Shown: one piece after another, positions 32,611 through 42,262 of the stretch | How the letters are laid out: the number at the start of each line of letters is the position of its first letter | Position numbering within the stretch: the first letter of the stretch is position 1 | Notes under the pieces: generated by a model | The model's database searches: none | Seen by the model: the letters and a program-made list of their open reading frames with translations, nothing else | Told to the model about the DNA's origin: nothing | NCBI GenBank assembly: GCA_045586925.1 | Contig: JAZNBG010000018.1 | Coordinates: 41,558-105,557, forward strand | DNA from: SIG440 sp045586925 | GTDB taxonomy: Bacteria; Bacillota; Clostridia; Monoglobales; Monoglobaceae | Reading direction: 5' to 3' | DNA: 64,000 bases | Position numbers and translations under genes: made by a program

Positions 32611-33797
32611 GCAACGTATTGGATATAAATGATAACAAGTGTACCAGTTGCCAGGTGTGTGCGGCAGTATGTCCTGCCAATGCCGTTAAGATTAATCTGA
32701 ATGAAAATGGTTTTTACAGACCGGAGATAGATGCCGAAAAATGTGTTTCCTGTGGAAAATGCAAAAAAGTTTGTTATAAATTTGATGATAATGTTTTGAT
32801 GGCGGATGAATGTATGGGTGTTTACGCCTGCAAAAGTGATGCATCCGTGTTGAATGATGTTACATCGGGGGGAATCGCATATCTGCTTGCGAAAAAAGCA
32901 ATAACAGAAGGATACAGGGTTGTGGGGGTGACCTACGATACCGAAAGAAATATAGCCATAACAGAAATTGCAGACACAAACATAGAACAATTTAAGGGTT
33001 CGAAATATATTCAGGCATATACTATAGATGCATTTAAAGGTATATTAAAGGATAAAACAAATTCAAAGTATATGGTGTTTGGTCTGCCGTGTCACATATA
33101 TGCTTTAAAAAAAGCTGTAGGGCTGAACAAAAACGAGAAGGATTTTGTATTTGTTGACTTGTTTTGTCATGGATGTCCAAGTATGCTTCTGTGGAACAAG
33201 AGTTTAAAGAAAGCACAGGAAAAATTGGGCACAGATACATTTGAAAAAGTTGAATTCCGCAGCAAGAAAAAAGGATGGCACGAGTTTTGTCTCAATTTTG
33301 AAACAGCAGATAAAAGAACATTTATATCTGATGGTTTTGGCCCTTTTTATAGCTTGTTTTTCAGCAATTTGGTATTAAACGATGCTTGTCGGGACTGCAA
33401 ACTGAGAAGCACATTAGAATATACTGACATAAGATTGGGCGATTTTTGGGGATGGCAGTATGATGAGGATGTTACGGGCGTTTCCGCCGTGACGGCTGTT
33501 TCAAAAACCGGAGCTGAATGGCTGAAAAAGCTACCGGAGAATGTTTTTGTTGCAGAACACAGCTTAAAGGATGTTGTTAAAGGTCAATCCTACGGCAAGA
33601 TATACGCTGTAGATGCAGAAAAGAGAGCTGAAATTATTGATTTACTAAAGAGCGAAATTCCGATAGACGAAGTTCAAAAAATCTTTAAAAGTAAATTGTC
33701 GATGAAATCTAAAATCAAAAACATCATTAAAAGAATAGTATATATGATGCCTCAATCTGTTAGAATTATCGTCAGAAAAAGATTTCACCAAAATTAG
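32607..33797 (+). CDS. Ferredoxin-FrhB-like protein (coenzyme F420 hydrogenase/dehydrogenase beta family), first copy
   Basis: A 396-aa protein with two [4Fe-4S] motifs at the N-terminus (CTSCQVCAAVCP and CVSCGKCKKVC, residues ~12-52). A FrhB-type N- and C-terminal pair follows (MGVYACKSDASVLNDVTSGGIAYLLA, VFGLPCHIYALKKA, LFCHGCPSMLLW, DIRLGDFWGW). Such proteins sit in many clostridial surface-glycan clusters next to pyruvyl-transferase relatives; the redox step is not established. The C-terminal ~40 residues are basic. Start ATGA overlaps the preceding stop; a GT4 gene follows by 16 nt. Confidence 0.85.
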   Translation: MSNVLDINDNKCTSCQVCAAVCPANAVKINLNENGFYRPEIDAEKCVSCGKCKKVCYKFDDNVLMADECMGVYACKSDASVLNDVTSGGIAYLLAKKAITEGYRVVGVTYDTERNIAITEIADTNIEQFKGSKYIQAYTIDAFKGILKDKTNSKYMVFGLPCHIYALKKAVGLNKNEKDFVFVDLFCHGCPSMLLWNKSLKKAQEKLGTDTFEKVEFRSKKKGWHEFCLNFETADKRTFISDGFGPFYSLFFSNLVLNDACRDCKLRSTLEYTDIRLGDFWGWQYDEDVTGVSAVTAVSKTGAEWLKKLPENVFVAEHSLKDVVKGQSYGKIYAVDAEKRAEIIDLLKSEIPIDEVQKIFKSKLSMKSKIKNIIKRIVYMMPQSVRIIVRKRFHQN

Positions 33798-33813
33798 TAA
33801 GGAGATTTATGCG

Positions 33814-34887
33814 ATGACTATTTTACATTTTGCAGCAATAGCCGTTAATCCGTGTAATGGGGTTTGTGTTACTGTTCCTCAGCATATTATTGAACAGCAA
33901 AAAATAGTTAATGTCGCTTTGGTAAATGTTAAAAATGAGCAAATACCGGGAATTAAAAATCAGTTTGAATATAATGCAAAATTTGATATAAGAAAACTTT
34001 CTGAACCATTTTCAAAACCGGATATTGTTGTTTTTCACGAGGTTTACAGGCCAGAATATCTAAAAATAGCAAGATCCCTTACGAAAAATGGCATACCATA
34101 CATAATTCTTCCCCATGGCTCATTGACAAGAGAGGTTCAAAAACAAAAAAGGCTAAAAAAATTAGCCGGAAATATTCTTTTTTTTAACAGGTTTATTAAA
34201 AATGCACAGGCAATACAATGTTTATCCGAGCATGAAAGAGGAAGAATAGATTTTAGAGTAAAAACCTTTGTCAGCACAAGCGGAATTTATATGCCCGAAA
34301 AAACTAAAGGTGACTTCAGCAAAGAGGGTGCAAATATAAATTACATCGGAAGGCTTGATATGTTTACAAAAGGGTTGGACCTTATGGCAGAGGCAGTTGC
34401 GTTAAAGGCAGATTTTTTAAGAGAAAATAATTGCAAAATAAATATATATGGGCCAGATATATTTGACCGAAGGAAAGCCTTGCGGGAATTAATAGACAAA
34501 CTGAAAATACAGGATATTATTATTTTAAATGATGCTGTTTCGGGAGAAGAAAAGGAAAAGATTGTTTTGGCGACTGATATATTTTTTCAAACATCGCGAA
34601 CAGAGGCACTAACTTTAGGAATTCTTGAGGCAATGAGCTATGGTGTTCCGTGTTTGATTACCCGCGGGACAACTCAGGGTGAGCTTGTTGAAGAATATGA
34701 TGCAGGCTGGGTGGCTGAAAATAATGCTGAGTCCATTGCCGAAAAACTGCAACAAGCGATTGAAGAAAGAGCTTTATTGAAAAGAAAATCTATAGCAGCC
34801 AAAAAATGTGTTGAAGAAAATTATGATTGGGCTGTTATAGCAAAAAAAACATTGAAAGAATACGCCAAATACTGTGTTGTTAAATAG
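33814..34887 (+). CDS. Family 4 glycosyltransferase
   Basis: A 357-aa GT-B fold transferase of the retaining GT4 type. The donor-binding half has INYIGRLDMFTKGLDLMAEAV, the NDAVSGEEKEKIVLATDIFFQTSRTEALTLGILEAMSYGVPCLIT segment with the conserved EALTLGILEA (the E-x7-E motif), and a final AGWVAEN. The first half has PHGSLTREVQKQKRLKK, like WcaI/EpsD-type enzymes. AGTAAGGAGATTTATGCG provides the ribosome binding site. Soluble or peripheral at the inner membrane, adding one sugar to the lipid-linked repeat unit. Confidence 0.88.
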   Translation: MTILHFAAIAVNPCNGVCVTVPQHIIEQQKIVNVALVNVKNEQIPGIKNQFEYNAKFDIRKLSEPFSKPDIVVFHEVYRPEYLKIARSLTKNGIPYIILPHGSLTREVQKQKRLKKLAGNILFFNRFIKNAQAIQCLSEHERGRIDFRVKTFVSTSGIYMPEKTKGDFSKEGANINYIGRLDMFTKGLDLMAEAVALKADFLRENNCKINIYGPDIFDRRKALRELIDKLKIQDIIILNDAVSGEEKEKIVLATDIFFQTSRTEALTLGILEAMSYGVPCLITRGTTQGELVEEYDAGWVAENNAESIAEKLQQAIEERALLKRKSIAAKKCVEENYDWAVIAKKTLKEYAKYCVVK

Positions 34888-34979
34888 CATATTTGTGCTA
34901 TTTTGAAAAGAACTCTTGTTTAAATGTTATGTAAATGGTGTTTTCTGCTGCAGTAATTGTGAAGAAAGGTGAACGGTAA

Positions 34980-36107
34980 ATGAGTTATTACATAGCGACA
35001 AGTTATATGAAATTTTTGGGGCTCATTTTTGTAGTGTCCCTGATTTTTGATGCCTTTCAGGATATAAAAGGTAAAAAGAAACTCTTTTATGTAATAGCGA
35101 TTTGCGCGATATTTTTCACTGTATGGGGATATCGTTATTATGGTATGGGAAACGATACGGTAAACTATTACAATATGTTCTCGCTGATATCAAGAACAAG
35201 TTCTATTGAGAGGTATGTTGAAAACACAGATGTTGAGGCAGGGTATTTGTATTATAATTATTTGTTGTCATTAATTTCAAAAAACCCCAGAATTTTGTTT
35301 GTTGTTACAGCGGCAATTGTATCTTTTTCGGTTGGTTTTTTTGCATACAGAAATGTAAGCAGCCCGGGAGTGTTTTTCTGTATGTTTGTTGGGCTTTTAC
35401 AGTTTGACTTTATGTTAAGTGCAATGCGGCAGGCATTAGCTAATGTGTTTTTACTTTTTGCGGTTGATGCTATTATTCATAACAAAAGAAAACTTTTTAT
35501 TATATTTTGTTTGGTGGGTACACGATTTCATAACGCCGCTTGGGCAATGATTTTAGTGTCTCCGCTTATCTGGAATAATGATAATGAAGAAAAACAAGGA
35601 AATGTTTTTACTTATATCATAATTCTTGCTGTGGTTGCTGTGTGCGGCTTGTTTTTTGACAGTGTGTGGAACAGGCTTTTGGCTATTTTCCCCAGATATG
35701 ATTATTATAATGGAAGCGAACTTACCGATGGTGAACCGCGACTTGCAATTTTTCTTAAGATAATAGTTTATATGGTTATTTTTATTGTGCCAAAGATATA
35801 TAAGCATAAGCCTGCCGAAAACAGAGCGCTTTATAATGTATGTGAAAAAATGTCAGTGATACAATTGGCAACACACTTAATTGCGTCAAATGCAACGGCA
35901 TTAGCCCGTTTAACAGGGAATTTTACTGTTTTTGCGCTTGCTCATTTTTCCAACACCTTTAGGGATAATACAAGCAACGAAAAACTAATGTTGCTACTTT
36001 TGTCTTTGCTAGGCTCGTTTTTTTATGGTCTGGTTATTGTTATTTTAAAAACGCCTGAGTGGCAGACAACATATCCAATATTTTTGCAGTTTGAGAGTAT
36101 TTTTTAA
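34980..36107 (+). CDS. EpsG-like polysaccharide polymerase (Wzy-type)
   Basis: A 375-aa membrane protein with about ten hydrophobic segments. The early FRYYGMGNDT-like region reads GYRYYGMGNDTVNYYNMF, a mark of the EpsG family, and FHNAAWAMIL in the centre resembles the conserved loop. EpsG/Wzy proteins join repeat units on the outer face of the membrane. It lies between GT4 and the second pyruvyl-transferase gene, with a 92-nt gap before and a 94-nt gap after; neither gap shows a clear promoter or terminator. Confidence 0.8.
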   Translation: MSYYIATSYMKFLGLIFVVSLIFDAFQDIKGKKKLFYVIAICAIFFTVWGYRYYGMGNDTVNYYNMFSLISRTSSIERYVENTDVEAGYLYYNYLLSLISKNPRILFVVTAAIVSFSVGFFAYRNVSSPGVFFCMFVGLLQFDFMLSAMRQALANVFLLFAVDAIIHNKRKLFIIFCLVGTRFHNAAWAMILVSPLIWNNDNEEKQGNVFTYIIILAVVAVCGLFFDSVWNRLLAIFPRYDYYNGSELTDGEPRLAIFLKIIVYMVIFIVPKIYKHKPAENRALYNVCEKMSVIQLATHLIASNATALARLTGNFTVFALAHFSNTFRDNTSNEKLMLLLLSLLGSFFYGLVIVILKTPEWQTTYPIFLQFESIF

Positions 36108-36201
36108 AAATCGGACAATATAAATAGTTTGAATATATTGTGGAAAAGCGTGTTATTATTATACCAAAATAGGCGCGGATTCAGAAAAGGAGTGACGTGT
36201 T

Positions 36202-37386
36202 TTGAAAAAGTTTGTTATTTATCAACACGGCGGAACTTATAATCATGGTTGTGAGGCGTTAGCGACAACTATATCTTCAGAAATTAAGAGGGAATTGGAA
36301 CCTTCAAATGTTGTTCTCGTGTCATTCAGCCCTGAAGAAGATAGTAATATAACTTCTGTTGATAAGGTTGTTGGGACGAAGGGTATGAAAAAGTGGAATT
36401 TTTTGTATTTCCTCTATCAGTTCAACAAAAGGATATTAAAAAGCAAAACCCTTGAAGATTTAATTGCGGTGGACAAAAACTGTTTAAAAGAGGCTGAAAA
36501 CAGCGAGTGCTGCATCGCAATTGGCGGAGATAATTATTGCTATGGCAAAGGCCGCTTTCTTTGGGCAACCGACCGCGTTTTGAAAAAAAGGGGAAATAAA
36601 ATGATGCTGTGGGGCGCATCGCTTGAGGCGAAGGATCTTCCCGGCTCGCTTGCTGAACACCTGAAGGTATTTGATGTTATAACTGCCAGGGAAAGTATAT
36701 CTTATGAAGCTCTTAAAGCGAATGGGTTTGGCGACAGGGCGTATCTTGTTTCTGACCCTGCATTTTTGCTTGAAACAGAATGTCTTGAGCTTCCTGAAAA
36801 TTGGAAGGAAGGCCAGATGGTGGGAATAAATCTTAGCCCATTGGTTCTGAAATTCTCTCAGGAAAAAGCCGAAGTTGTTGATTCTGTATACAAGTTGATT
36901 GATTATATTTTGGAAAATACAGAAATGAATGTGGCGTTGATTCCACATGTCCGTAAACCGGGGAATGACGATGTGACCGTTTTGCGGCCTATGTATGAAA
37001 AATACAAAAATACAAACAGAATTGTGCTATTTGATGACAAGAACCTCAATTGCAAACAGCTAAAAGGCTATATTTCCCGTTGTCGCTTTTTTATCGGGGC
37101 ACGCACTCATTCTACAATTGCTGCGTATTCAACCGGAGTTCCAACCATTGCGCTGGGTTATTCCGTAAAAGCAAAGGGTATTGCACGCGACTTGTTTGGG
37201 ACCGAAGAAAATTTTGTTGTACCCGTTCAAACATTTGATGATCCTGCGCTTACAGTCAATGCGGTGAAATATCTTTTTGATAATGAAGATAGGATAAAAG
37301 AAATTTATAAAGAAAAACTTCCGGAGTATATTGAAAAGGCAAAAGAATCAACCAAATATTTGCTGAAATTGATAAATGAGGACTAA
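36202..37386 (+). CDS. Polysaccharide pyruvyl transferase family protein (second copy)
   Basis: A 394-aa protein starting with TTG, supported by AAAAGGAGTGA upstream. KFVIYQHGGTYNHGCEALATTI is the glycine-rich N-terminus of this family. It continues with CIAIGGDNYCYGKGRFLW, VFDVITARESISYEAL, YLVSDPAFLLE and CRFFIGARTHSTIAAYSTGVPTIALGYSVKAKGIARDLFG, which contains the conserved ARTHS motif. It differs strongly from the copy at 31.5 kb, so it is not a recent duplicate. The flippase gene follows by 3 nt. Confidence 0.87.
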   Translation: MKKFVIYQHGGTYNHGCEALATTISSEIKRELEPSNVVLVSFSPEEDSNITSVDKVVGTKGMKKWNFLYFLYQFNKRILKSKTLEDLIAVDKNCLKEAENSECCIAIGGDNYCYGKGRFLWATDRVLKKRGNKMMLWGASLEAKDLPGSLAEHLKVFDVITARESISYEALKANGFGDRAYLVSDPAFLLETECLELPENWKEGQMVGINLSPLVLKFSQEKAEVVDSVYKLIDYILENTEMNVALIPHVRKPGNDDVTVLRPMYEKYKNTNRIVLFDDKNLNCKQLKGYISRCRFFIGARTHSTIAAYSTGVPTIALGYSVKAKGIARDLFGTEENFVVPVQTFDDPALTVNAVKYLFDNEDRIKEIYKEKLPEYIEKAKESTKYLLKLINED

Positions 37387-37389
37387 TAT

Positions 37390-38919
37390 ATGAAGATCAA
37401 CCAATTAAAAGCAGGCGTGGTCTTGTCGTATTCTACACAGGCGGTTCAGATTTTGTCGGGGCTGCTGTATACTCCTATTATGCTGCGCCTGTTGGGGAAA
37501 AGTGAATATGGATTATATCAGCTGGTTTACTCAGTGGTTTCCTATCTTAGCTTACTTAGCTTGGGTTTTGGCTCAAGCTATGTGCGTTTTTATTCAAGAT
37601 ATAAATCTCAGGATGACAGCGATGGGGTCGCAACATTAAACGGGATGTTTATGACGATTTTTACTGTAATTTCTGCGGTGTGTATCATTTGCGGTGCAGT
37701 AATGGTCAATAACGCAGGAAGTATTTTTGGTACCGGGCTGACAGCGAACGAGCTGAAAAAGGCGCAGGTGCTTTTGGGAATAATGGTATTAAATATGGCT
37801 GTGACATTTATGAACAGCGTTTTTTCCAGCATTTTGACTGCGCATGAAAGATTTTTCTTTTTAAAATTTGTACGTTTTTTAAAGGAACTTTTCAATCCGT
37901 TTCTTACCCTTCCCCTTTTGCTTATGGGATATGGGTCGGTAGCAGTAGTTACCGTAACAACTGTACTTACGGTTGTAACCTTGATTTTAGATGTGGGTTT
38001 TTGTTTGAAAAAATTAAAAATCAAGTTCCGGTTTGGCAAATTTGAGCTTTCTCTGTTTAAGGAGATGTGGGGCTTTACATTTTTTATATTTATAAATATG
38101 ATTGTTGATCAGCTTAACTGGAACATTGGCAAGTTTTTACTTGGGCGTATGCGTGGCACAGGTGCAGTTGCTGTATTTGGCGTTGCGTCACAACTCAACA
38201 GTCTGTATTTAACCCTCTCAACATCGGTATCGGGGGTATTTGTTCCCAGAGTTAACAGAATTGTGGCTGAAGGTCAGGGTGATAGGGCACTCAACGACCT
38301 TTTTGTAAAGGTTGGCAGAATACAGTTTTTGATTCTTGGCATTATTATATCCGGATATATAGTGTTTGGCAAAGTATTTATTTCATTTTGGGCAGGGAAT
38401 GGTTATGACGAGGCATATATAATTGGCTTATTGCTTATGGTGCCTGCAACTGTTCCGCTGATTCAGAATTTGGGTATTGAAATTCAAAGAGCCAAAAAAA
38501 AGCATGGTGCTCGTGCGGTAATATATATACTTGTCGCGATAAGTAACATATTTATAAGTGTTCCTTGTATAAAACTATGGGGAGCAAGCGGAGCGGCTGT
38601 GGGTACGGCAGTTTCGCTGATAGTTGGAAATATAATCTTTATGAATTGGTATTATCATAAAAAGTTGGGGCTTAACATAATTAACTTTTGCAAGCAGATG
38701 GCCGGGATTTTTATGGTGGTTATCTTTATAACGATATTCGGTCTGGTGACAACCAGGTTGATTCCGGCAAACGACAGGTTGATTATCTTTATGCTTCAGA
38801 TTTGTGTATATTCCGTAGTATATATAGTGGCGATGTGGATTTGGGGAATGAATGAGAAAGAAAAAAGTCTGGTCGCAGATCCTTTAAATAAAATCAGGAG
38901 AAAATTATGCGGGAAATAG
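37390..38919 (+). CDS. Polysaccharide flippase, Wzx/MOP superfamily (first copy)
   Basis: A 509-aa membrane protein with about twelve to fourteen hydrophobic helices, of the oligosaccharide flippase family that moves lipid-linked repeat units across the membrane. N-terminal LKAGVVLSYSTQAVQILSGLLYTPIMLRLLGKSEYGLYQL is diagnostic, with the LGKSEYGLY motif. ATG is preceded by GAGGACTAATAT. Its end overlaps the start of the second ferredoxin/FrhB-like gene by 13 nt. Confidence 0.88.
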   Translation: MKINQLKAGVVLSYSTQAVQILSGLLYTPIMLRLLGKSEYGLYQLVYSVVSYLSLLSLGFGSSYVRFYSRYKSQDDSDGVATLNGMFMTIFTVISAVCIICGAVMVNNAGSIFGTGLTANELKKAQVLLGIMVLNMAVTFMNSVFSSILTAHERFFFLKFVRFLKELFNPFLTLPLLLMGYGSVAVVTVTTVLTVVTLILDVGFCLKKLKIKFRFGKFELSLFKEMWGFTFFIFINMIVDQLNWNIGKFLLGRMRGTGAVAVFGVASQLNSLYLTLSTSVSGVFVPRVNRIVAEGQGDRALNDLFVKVGRIQFLILGIIISGYIVFGKVFISFWAGNGYDEAYIIGLLLMVPATVPLIQNLGIEIQRAKKKHGARAVIYILVAISNIFISVPCIKLWGASGAAVGTAVSLIVGNIIFMNWYYHKKLGLNIINFCKQMAGIFMVVIFITIFGLVTTRLIPANDRLIIFMLQICVYSVVYIVAMWIWGMNEKEKSLVADPLNKIRRKLCGK

Positions 38920-40058
38920 TAGACTCAAAAAAATGTTCGGGATGTGCATCTTGTTTTAATGCTTGTCCCCAACACTGCATAAAAATGCAGCCGGACAATG
39001 ACGGGTTTTTGCGTCCTGTTATTGATAGTGATATCTGCGTTGACTGCGGTATGTGTCAACAAGCTTGTCCGATATTAAGTGAATATAAGGGAAATCCCAA
39101 AGGTAAAGCATATGCGTGCATAAATAAGGACGACGATATAAGAATGAAAAGTTCATCGGGCGGCATATTTTCTTTGCTTGCAGAACACATATTGGATTGC
39201 GGCGGAGTTGTGTTTGGTGCAGCTCTCGATGATGACCTGAGTGTTCATCATATTGAAGTTGCGAATGTTGGCGGATTAGAAAAACTACGTGGAACAAAAT
39301 ATGTACAGAGCCGGATTGAATATACCTATAAGGCAGTAAAGGAGAACCTTGAAGCAGGGAAAAAAGTATTGTTTACAGGAACGCCCTGCCAGATAAGCGG
39401 ATTAAAAGCCTATTTGAGAAAAGATTATGAAAATCTTTATACTCAGGATTTAATATGTCACGGAGTTCCGTCGCCTGCTGTTTGGCAGAAATATTTGCGT
39501 TTTCGTGAAAAAAGCGCAGGTGCCGGTGCAAAGGAAGCATTTTTCAGGTGTAAGAAATATGGTTGGAGAAGGTACTCGGTGCTATTGGGTTTTGCCAACA
39601 GCAAAGAGTATATAAAGACTCATTCTGAGGATTTGTATATTCAGGCTTTCATTTCGAACCTTTGCCTGAGACCGTCATGCTACAACTGTCATTCAAAGTC
39701 GGTCGAGCGTGAAAGTGATATCACACTTGCTGATTTTTGGGGTGTTGCAAAGGTATGTCCGGAATTTTTTGACGATAAAGGAACATCTTTGGTTCTGATA
39801 AACACTTCAAAGGGAGGAGAAATATTTAATGAGATATCTTCTAAGATGACATATAAGGAAGTAGACATAGACGAGGCTTTAAAGTTTAATTCAGCGGCAT
39901 ATCAGTCAGCAACTGCACCTGAAAGCAGAGAGAGGTTTATGCAGCTTGTCAACGAAATGCCTTTTGATAAGGCTGTTAAAGCCTGCTTAAAAAAGACTTT
40001 TAAGCGCAAGGTGTTGGGTCTCGCAAAAAGGTTGCTTGCCAGGGTGATAAAAAGATAG
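38907..40058 (+). CDS. Ferredoxin-FrhB-like protein, second copy
   Basis: A 383-aa protein with two ferredoxin motifs (CSGCASCFNACPQHC and CVDCGMCQQACP) and the FrhB-like body (KAYACINKDDDIRMKSSSGGIFSLLAEHIL, VLFTGTPCQISGLKAYLRKDY, LICHGVPSPAVWQKYL, DITLADFWGVAKV). Organisation matches the product at 32.6 kb but the sequence is clearly different, closer to forms seen in EPS clusters with the TGTPCQ loop. AGGAGAAAATT within the end of the flippase gene is its ribosome binding site. Redox function unproven. Confidence 0.86.
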   Translation: MREIVDSKKCSGCASCFNACPQHCIKMQPDNDGFLRPVIDSDICVDCGMCQQACPILSEYKGNPKGKAYACINKDDDIRMKSSSGGIFSLLAEHILDCGGVVFGAALDDDLSVHHIEVANVGGLEKLRGTKYVQSRIEYTYKAVKENLEAGKKVLFTGTPCQISGLKAYLRKDYENLYTQDLICHGVPSPAVWQKYLRFREKSAGAGAKEAFFRCKKYGWRRYSVLLGFANSKEYIKTHSEDLYIQAFISNLCLRPSCYNCHSKSVERESDITLADFWGVAKVCPEFFDDKGTSLVLINTSKGGEIFNEISSKMTYKEVDIDEALKFNSAAYQSATAPESRERFMQLVNEMPFDKAVKACLKKTFKRKVLGLAKRLLARVIKR

Positions 40059-40094
40059 TCCTGATTGAAACACTAAGGCGGAGGAAATGTTTTA

Positions 40095-40832
40095 ATGATA
40101 CCTAAAATAATTCATTACTGTTGGTTTGGCGGAAAGCCGTTGACTCCGCTTGCGAAAAGATGTATCGAAAGCTGGAAAAAGTTTTGTCCTGATTATGAGA
40201 TTATCCGCTGGGATGAGTCTAATTATGATGTTACAAAAAACATTTATATGAAAGAGGCTTATGACGCACAGAAATGGGGATTTGTTCCTGATTATGCGCG
40301 TCTTGATATTGTATACCATTATGGCGGTATATATATGGATACGGATGTTGAATTAGTAAAGCCTCTTGATGATTTGTTGACTCATAGAGCCTTTATGGGC
40401 GTTGAAAAACCCGGAATAGTTGCATTAGGTCTTGGCTTTGGAGCAGATAAGGGTAACTCTGTTATTTTTGATTTGCTTAATGGATATGAAAACAGAAGAT
40501 TTATCGTTGATGGCAAATTGGATTTAACCGCTGCTCCCAAATATCAAAAGTCTTTTTTTGAAAAGTACGGAATAGTTGAGAACAAACTTTACGAAATTAA
40601 AGAAGGTTGTTTTGTTTATCCTGCAGAGTATTTCTGCCCCGTTGATATGGAAACCGGCAGGCTTCATATAACAGAAAATACTTATTCTATACATAGATAT
40701 GCTGCAAGCTGGGAAAGTAAAGGCAGTATTATCAGAGGAAAGATATACCGGTTTATCAACAGGCATTTTGGGAAAAAAGCTGCCGAGCGAGCTAAAAAGA
40801 TTAAGAAAAAAGTGTGTTCGTTGTTTAAGTAA
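40095..40832 (+). CDS. Capsular polysaccharide glycosyltransferase with DXD motif
   Basis: A 245-aa transferase of the Och1/GT32-like type. Typical start IPKIIHYCWFGGKPLTPLAKRCIESWKKFCPDYEIIRWDESNYD. Then comes WGFVPDYARLDIVYHYGGIYMDTDVELVKPLDDLL, whose DTD is the metal-binding DXD motif. C-terminal THRYAASW-like sequence is seen as SIHRYAASWES, followed by a basic tail. GGCGGAGGAAATG sits upstream. It probably adds a hexose to the repeat unit. Confidence 0.88.
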   Translation: MIPKIIHYCWFGGKPLTPLAKRCIESWKKFCPDYEIIRWDESNYDVTKNIYMKEAYDAQKWGFVPDYARLDIVYHYGGIYMDTDVELVKPLDDLLTHRAFMGVEKPGIVALGLGFGADKGNSVIFDLLNGYENRRFIVDGKLDLTAAPKYQKSFFEKYGIVENKLYEIKEGCFVYPAEYFCPVDMETGRLHITENTYSIHRYAASWESKGSIIRGKIYRFINRHFGKKAAERAKKIKKKVCSLFK

Positions 40833-40864
40833 GGAGCGCACAAAGATTTTATAAGGACGATTGT

Positions 40865-42247
40865 ATGAAAACAAAGTATAAGACTCTCATAAGTGATACA
40901 GTTACTTTTGGGATAGGCAGTTTAGGTTCTAAACTTGTCCTTTTTTTACTGTTGCCTTTATATACTAATTTCTTAACTGAAAAGGAATATGGAATTGCTG
41001 ACTTGGTATTTTCATTGGCACAGTTTCTTGTGCCAATTCTTTCTTTGGTGGTGTATAACGCAGTATTGCGCTTTGCTGTTTCCAAGGATTGTAAGGCACA
41101 GGATGTTTTGCTGGTTGGTCTGGTTGTTGTTTTAATTGGTGGTTTTGTATCAGTTTTGATAACACCGATAATTGGGTTGTATGGCGCAATAAGTGAATGG
41201 AAATGGTATTTGTGCGGATATGTTTTATTTAATATGCTGATGGTCGTTGAAGGAAATTATTTAAAGGCGATAAGTAAAAACAAATTATTTGCCTTTATAA
41301 ATATAATGCAAACCCTTCTGATTGCAATATTAAACATTGTTTTTCTGGTTGTCTTTGATATGGGCGTTAAAGGATATCTGGTTGCTTCCATTGCGACATA
41401 TGCTTTAACATCTGTATTTGCTTTTTTTGCGGGGAACATATACAAAGATTTGCAATTTGCTAAATTCAATCCCTCGTTAGCCAAAAAGATGTTGATTTTT
41501 TCCCTTCCTCTTATAATTAACGATATATCGTGGTGGGTAATCCATTCTGCAAATAGAGTAATGATTGAGGTAATGGTTGGAGCAGCTGCCCTGGGCGTAT
41601 ATACGGTAGCAAGCAAGATTCCTGCATTGATTAATATGTGTACAGCTTTTTTTTCGCAGGCGTGGAATTTGTCAACCATACGTGATGTAGAAACAGATAA
41701 TGACACAAAGTTTTATTCAAATATATTTTATATTTATTCGGTTCTGTTGTTTGGCGTTTGTATATTAATAAATTTAATAATAAAGCCATTTATGAGTATA
41801 TATATTGGCGATAATTTTTTTGAATCATGGAGATATGTTCCGCTTTTGTTGGTAAGTGCCAGTTTTATGGCAATTACATCATATTTTGGTGCTTTTTATG
41901 TTGCGTTGAAGAAAAGTGTAAACAATATGCTTACAACATTAATACCGGCAGTCGTTAATATTTTGCTGAATATAGCCCTGATAAAGACTTTCGGCGTATG
42001 GGGTGCTGTTATCACGACAACCATTGTTTATTTTGTGGTTTCTGCCATAAAAATGGTTGATATTGTTCGGCGCGTAAATATTAAAATTAACTACGCACAC
42101 TATTTTACAAACATTCTGATTGTTGTCATTCAATCGATTGCGGTTACACTTGAATGGCACTTTTCGATGACGTTAATAATGGTCTGTGTATATGGAATTA
42201 TAAACTTCCCTGGTTTAATAAGAAGTCTGAAAAAGCATAAAGCTTGA
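40865..42247 (+). CDS. Polysaccharide flippase, Wzx-like (second copy)
   Basis: A 460-aa membrane protein with about twelve to fourteen helices. N-terminal YKTLISDTVTFGIGSLGSKLVLFLLLPLYTNFLTEKEYGIADLV with the flippase motif TEKEYGIADL, and SLPLIINDISWWVIHSANRVMIEVMVG in the middle. It is a second MOP-family protein in the same operon; two flippases suggest two glycans or that one moves a different lipid-linked substrate. The start has AAGGACGATTGT upstream. Confidence 0.86.
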   Translation: MKTKYKTLISDTVTFGIGSLGSKLVLFLLLPLYTNFLTEKEYGIADLVFSLAQFLVPILSLVVYNAVLRFAVSKDCKAQDVLLVGLVVVLIGGFVSVLITPIIGLYGAISEWKWYLCGYVLFNMLMVVEGNYLKAISKNKLFAFINIMQTLLIAILNIVFLVVFDMGVKGYLVASIATYALTSVFAFFAGNIYKDLQFAKFNPSLAKKMLIFSLPLIINDISWWVIHSANRVMIEVMVGAAALGVYTVASKIPALINMCTAFFSQAWNLSTIRDVETDNDTKFYSNIFYIYSVLLFGVCILINLIIKPFMSIYIGDNFFESWRYVPLLLVSASFMAITSYFGAFYVALKKSVNNMLTTLIPAVVNILLNIALIKTFGVWGAVITTTIVYFVVSAIKMVDIVRRVNIKINYAHYFTNILIVVIQSIAVTLEWHFSMTLIMVCVYGIINFPGLIRSLKKHKA

Positions 42248-42262
42248 GAGGTATATTAGGTT

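Noticed and set aside
32607..40058. True coenzyme F420 metabolism for the two FrhB-like proteins
   Set aside because: The family name comes from F420 hydrogenases, but the context is a surface-glycan operon and no F420 biosynthesis gene is present.
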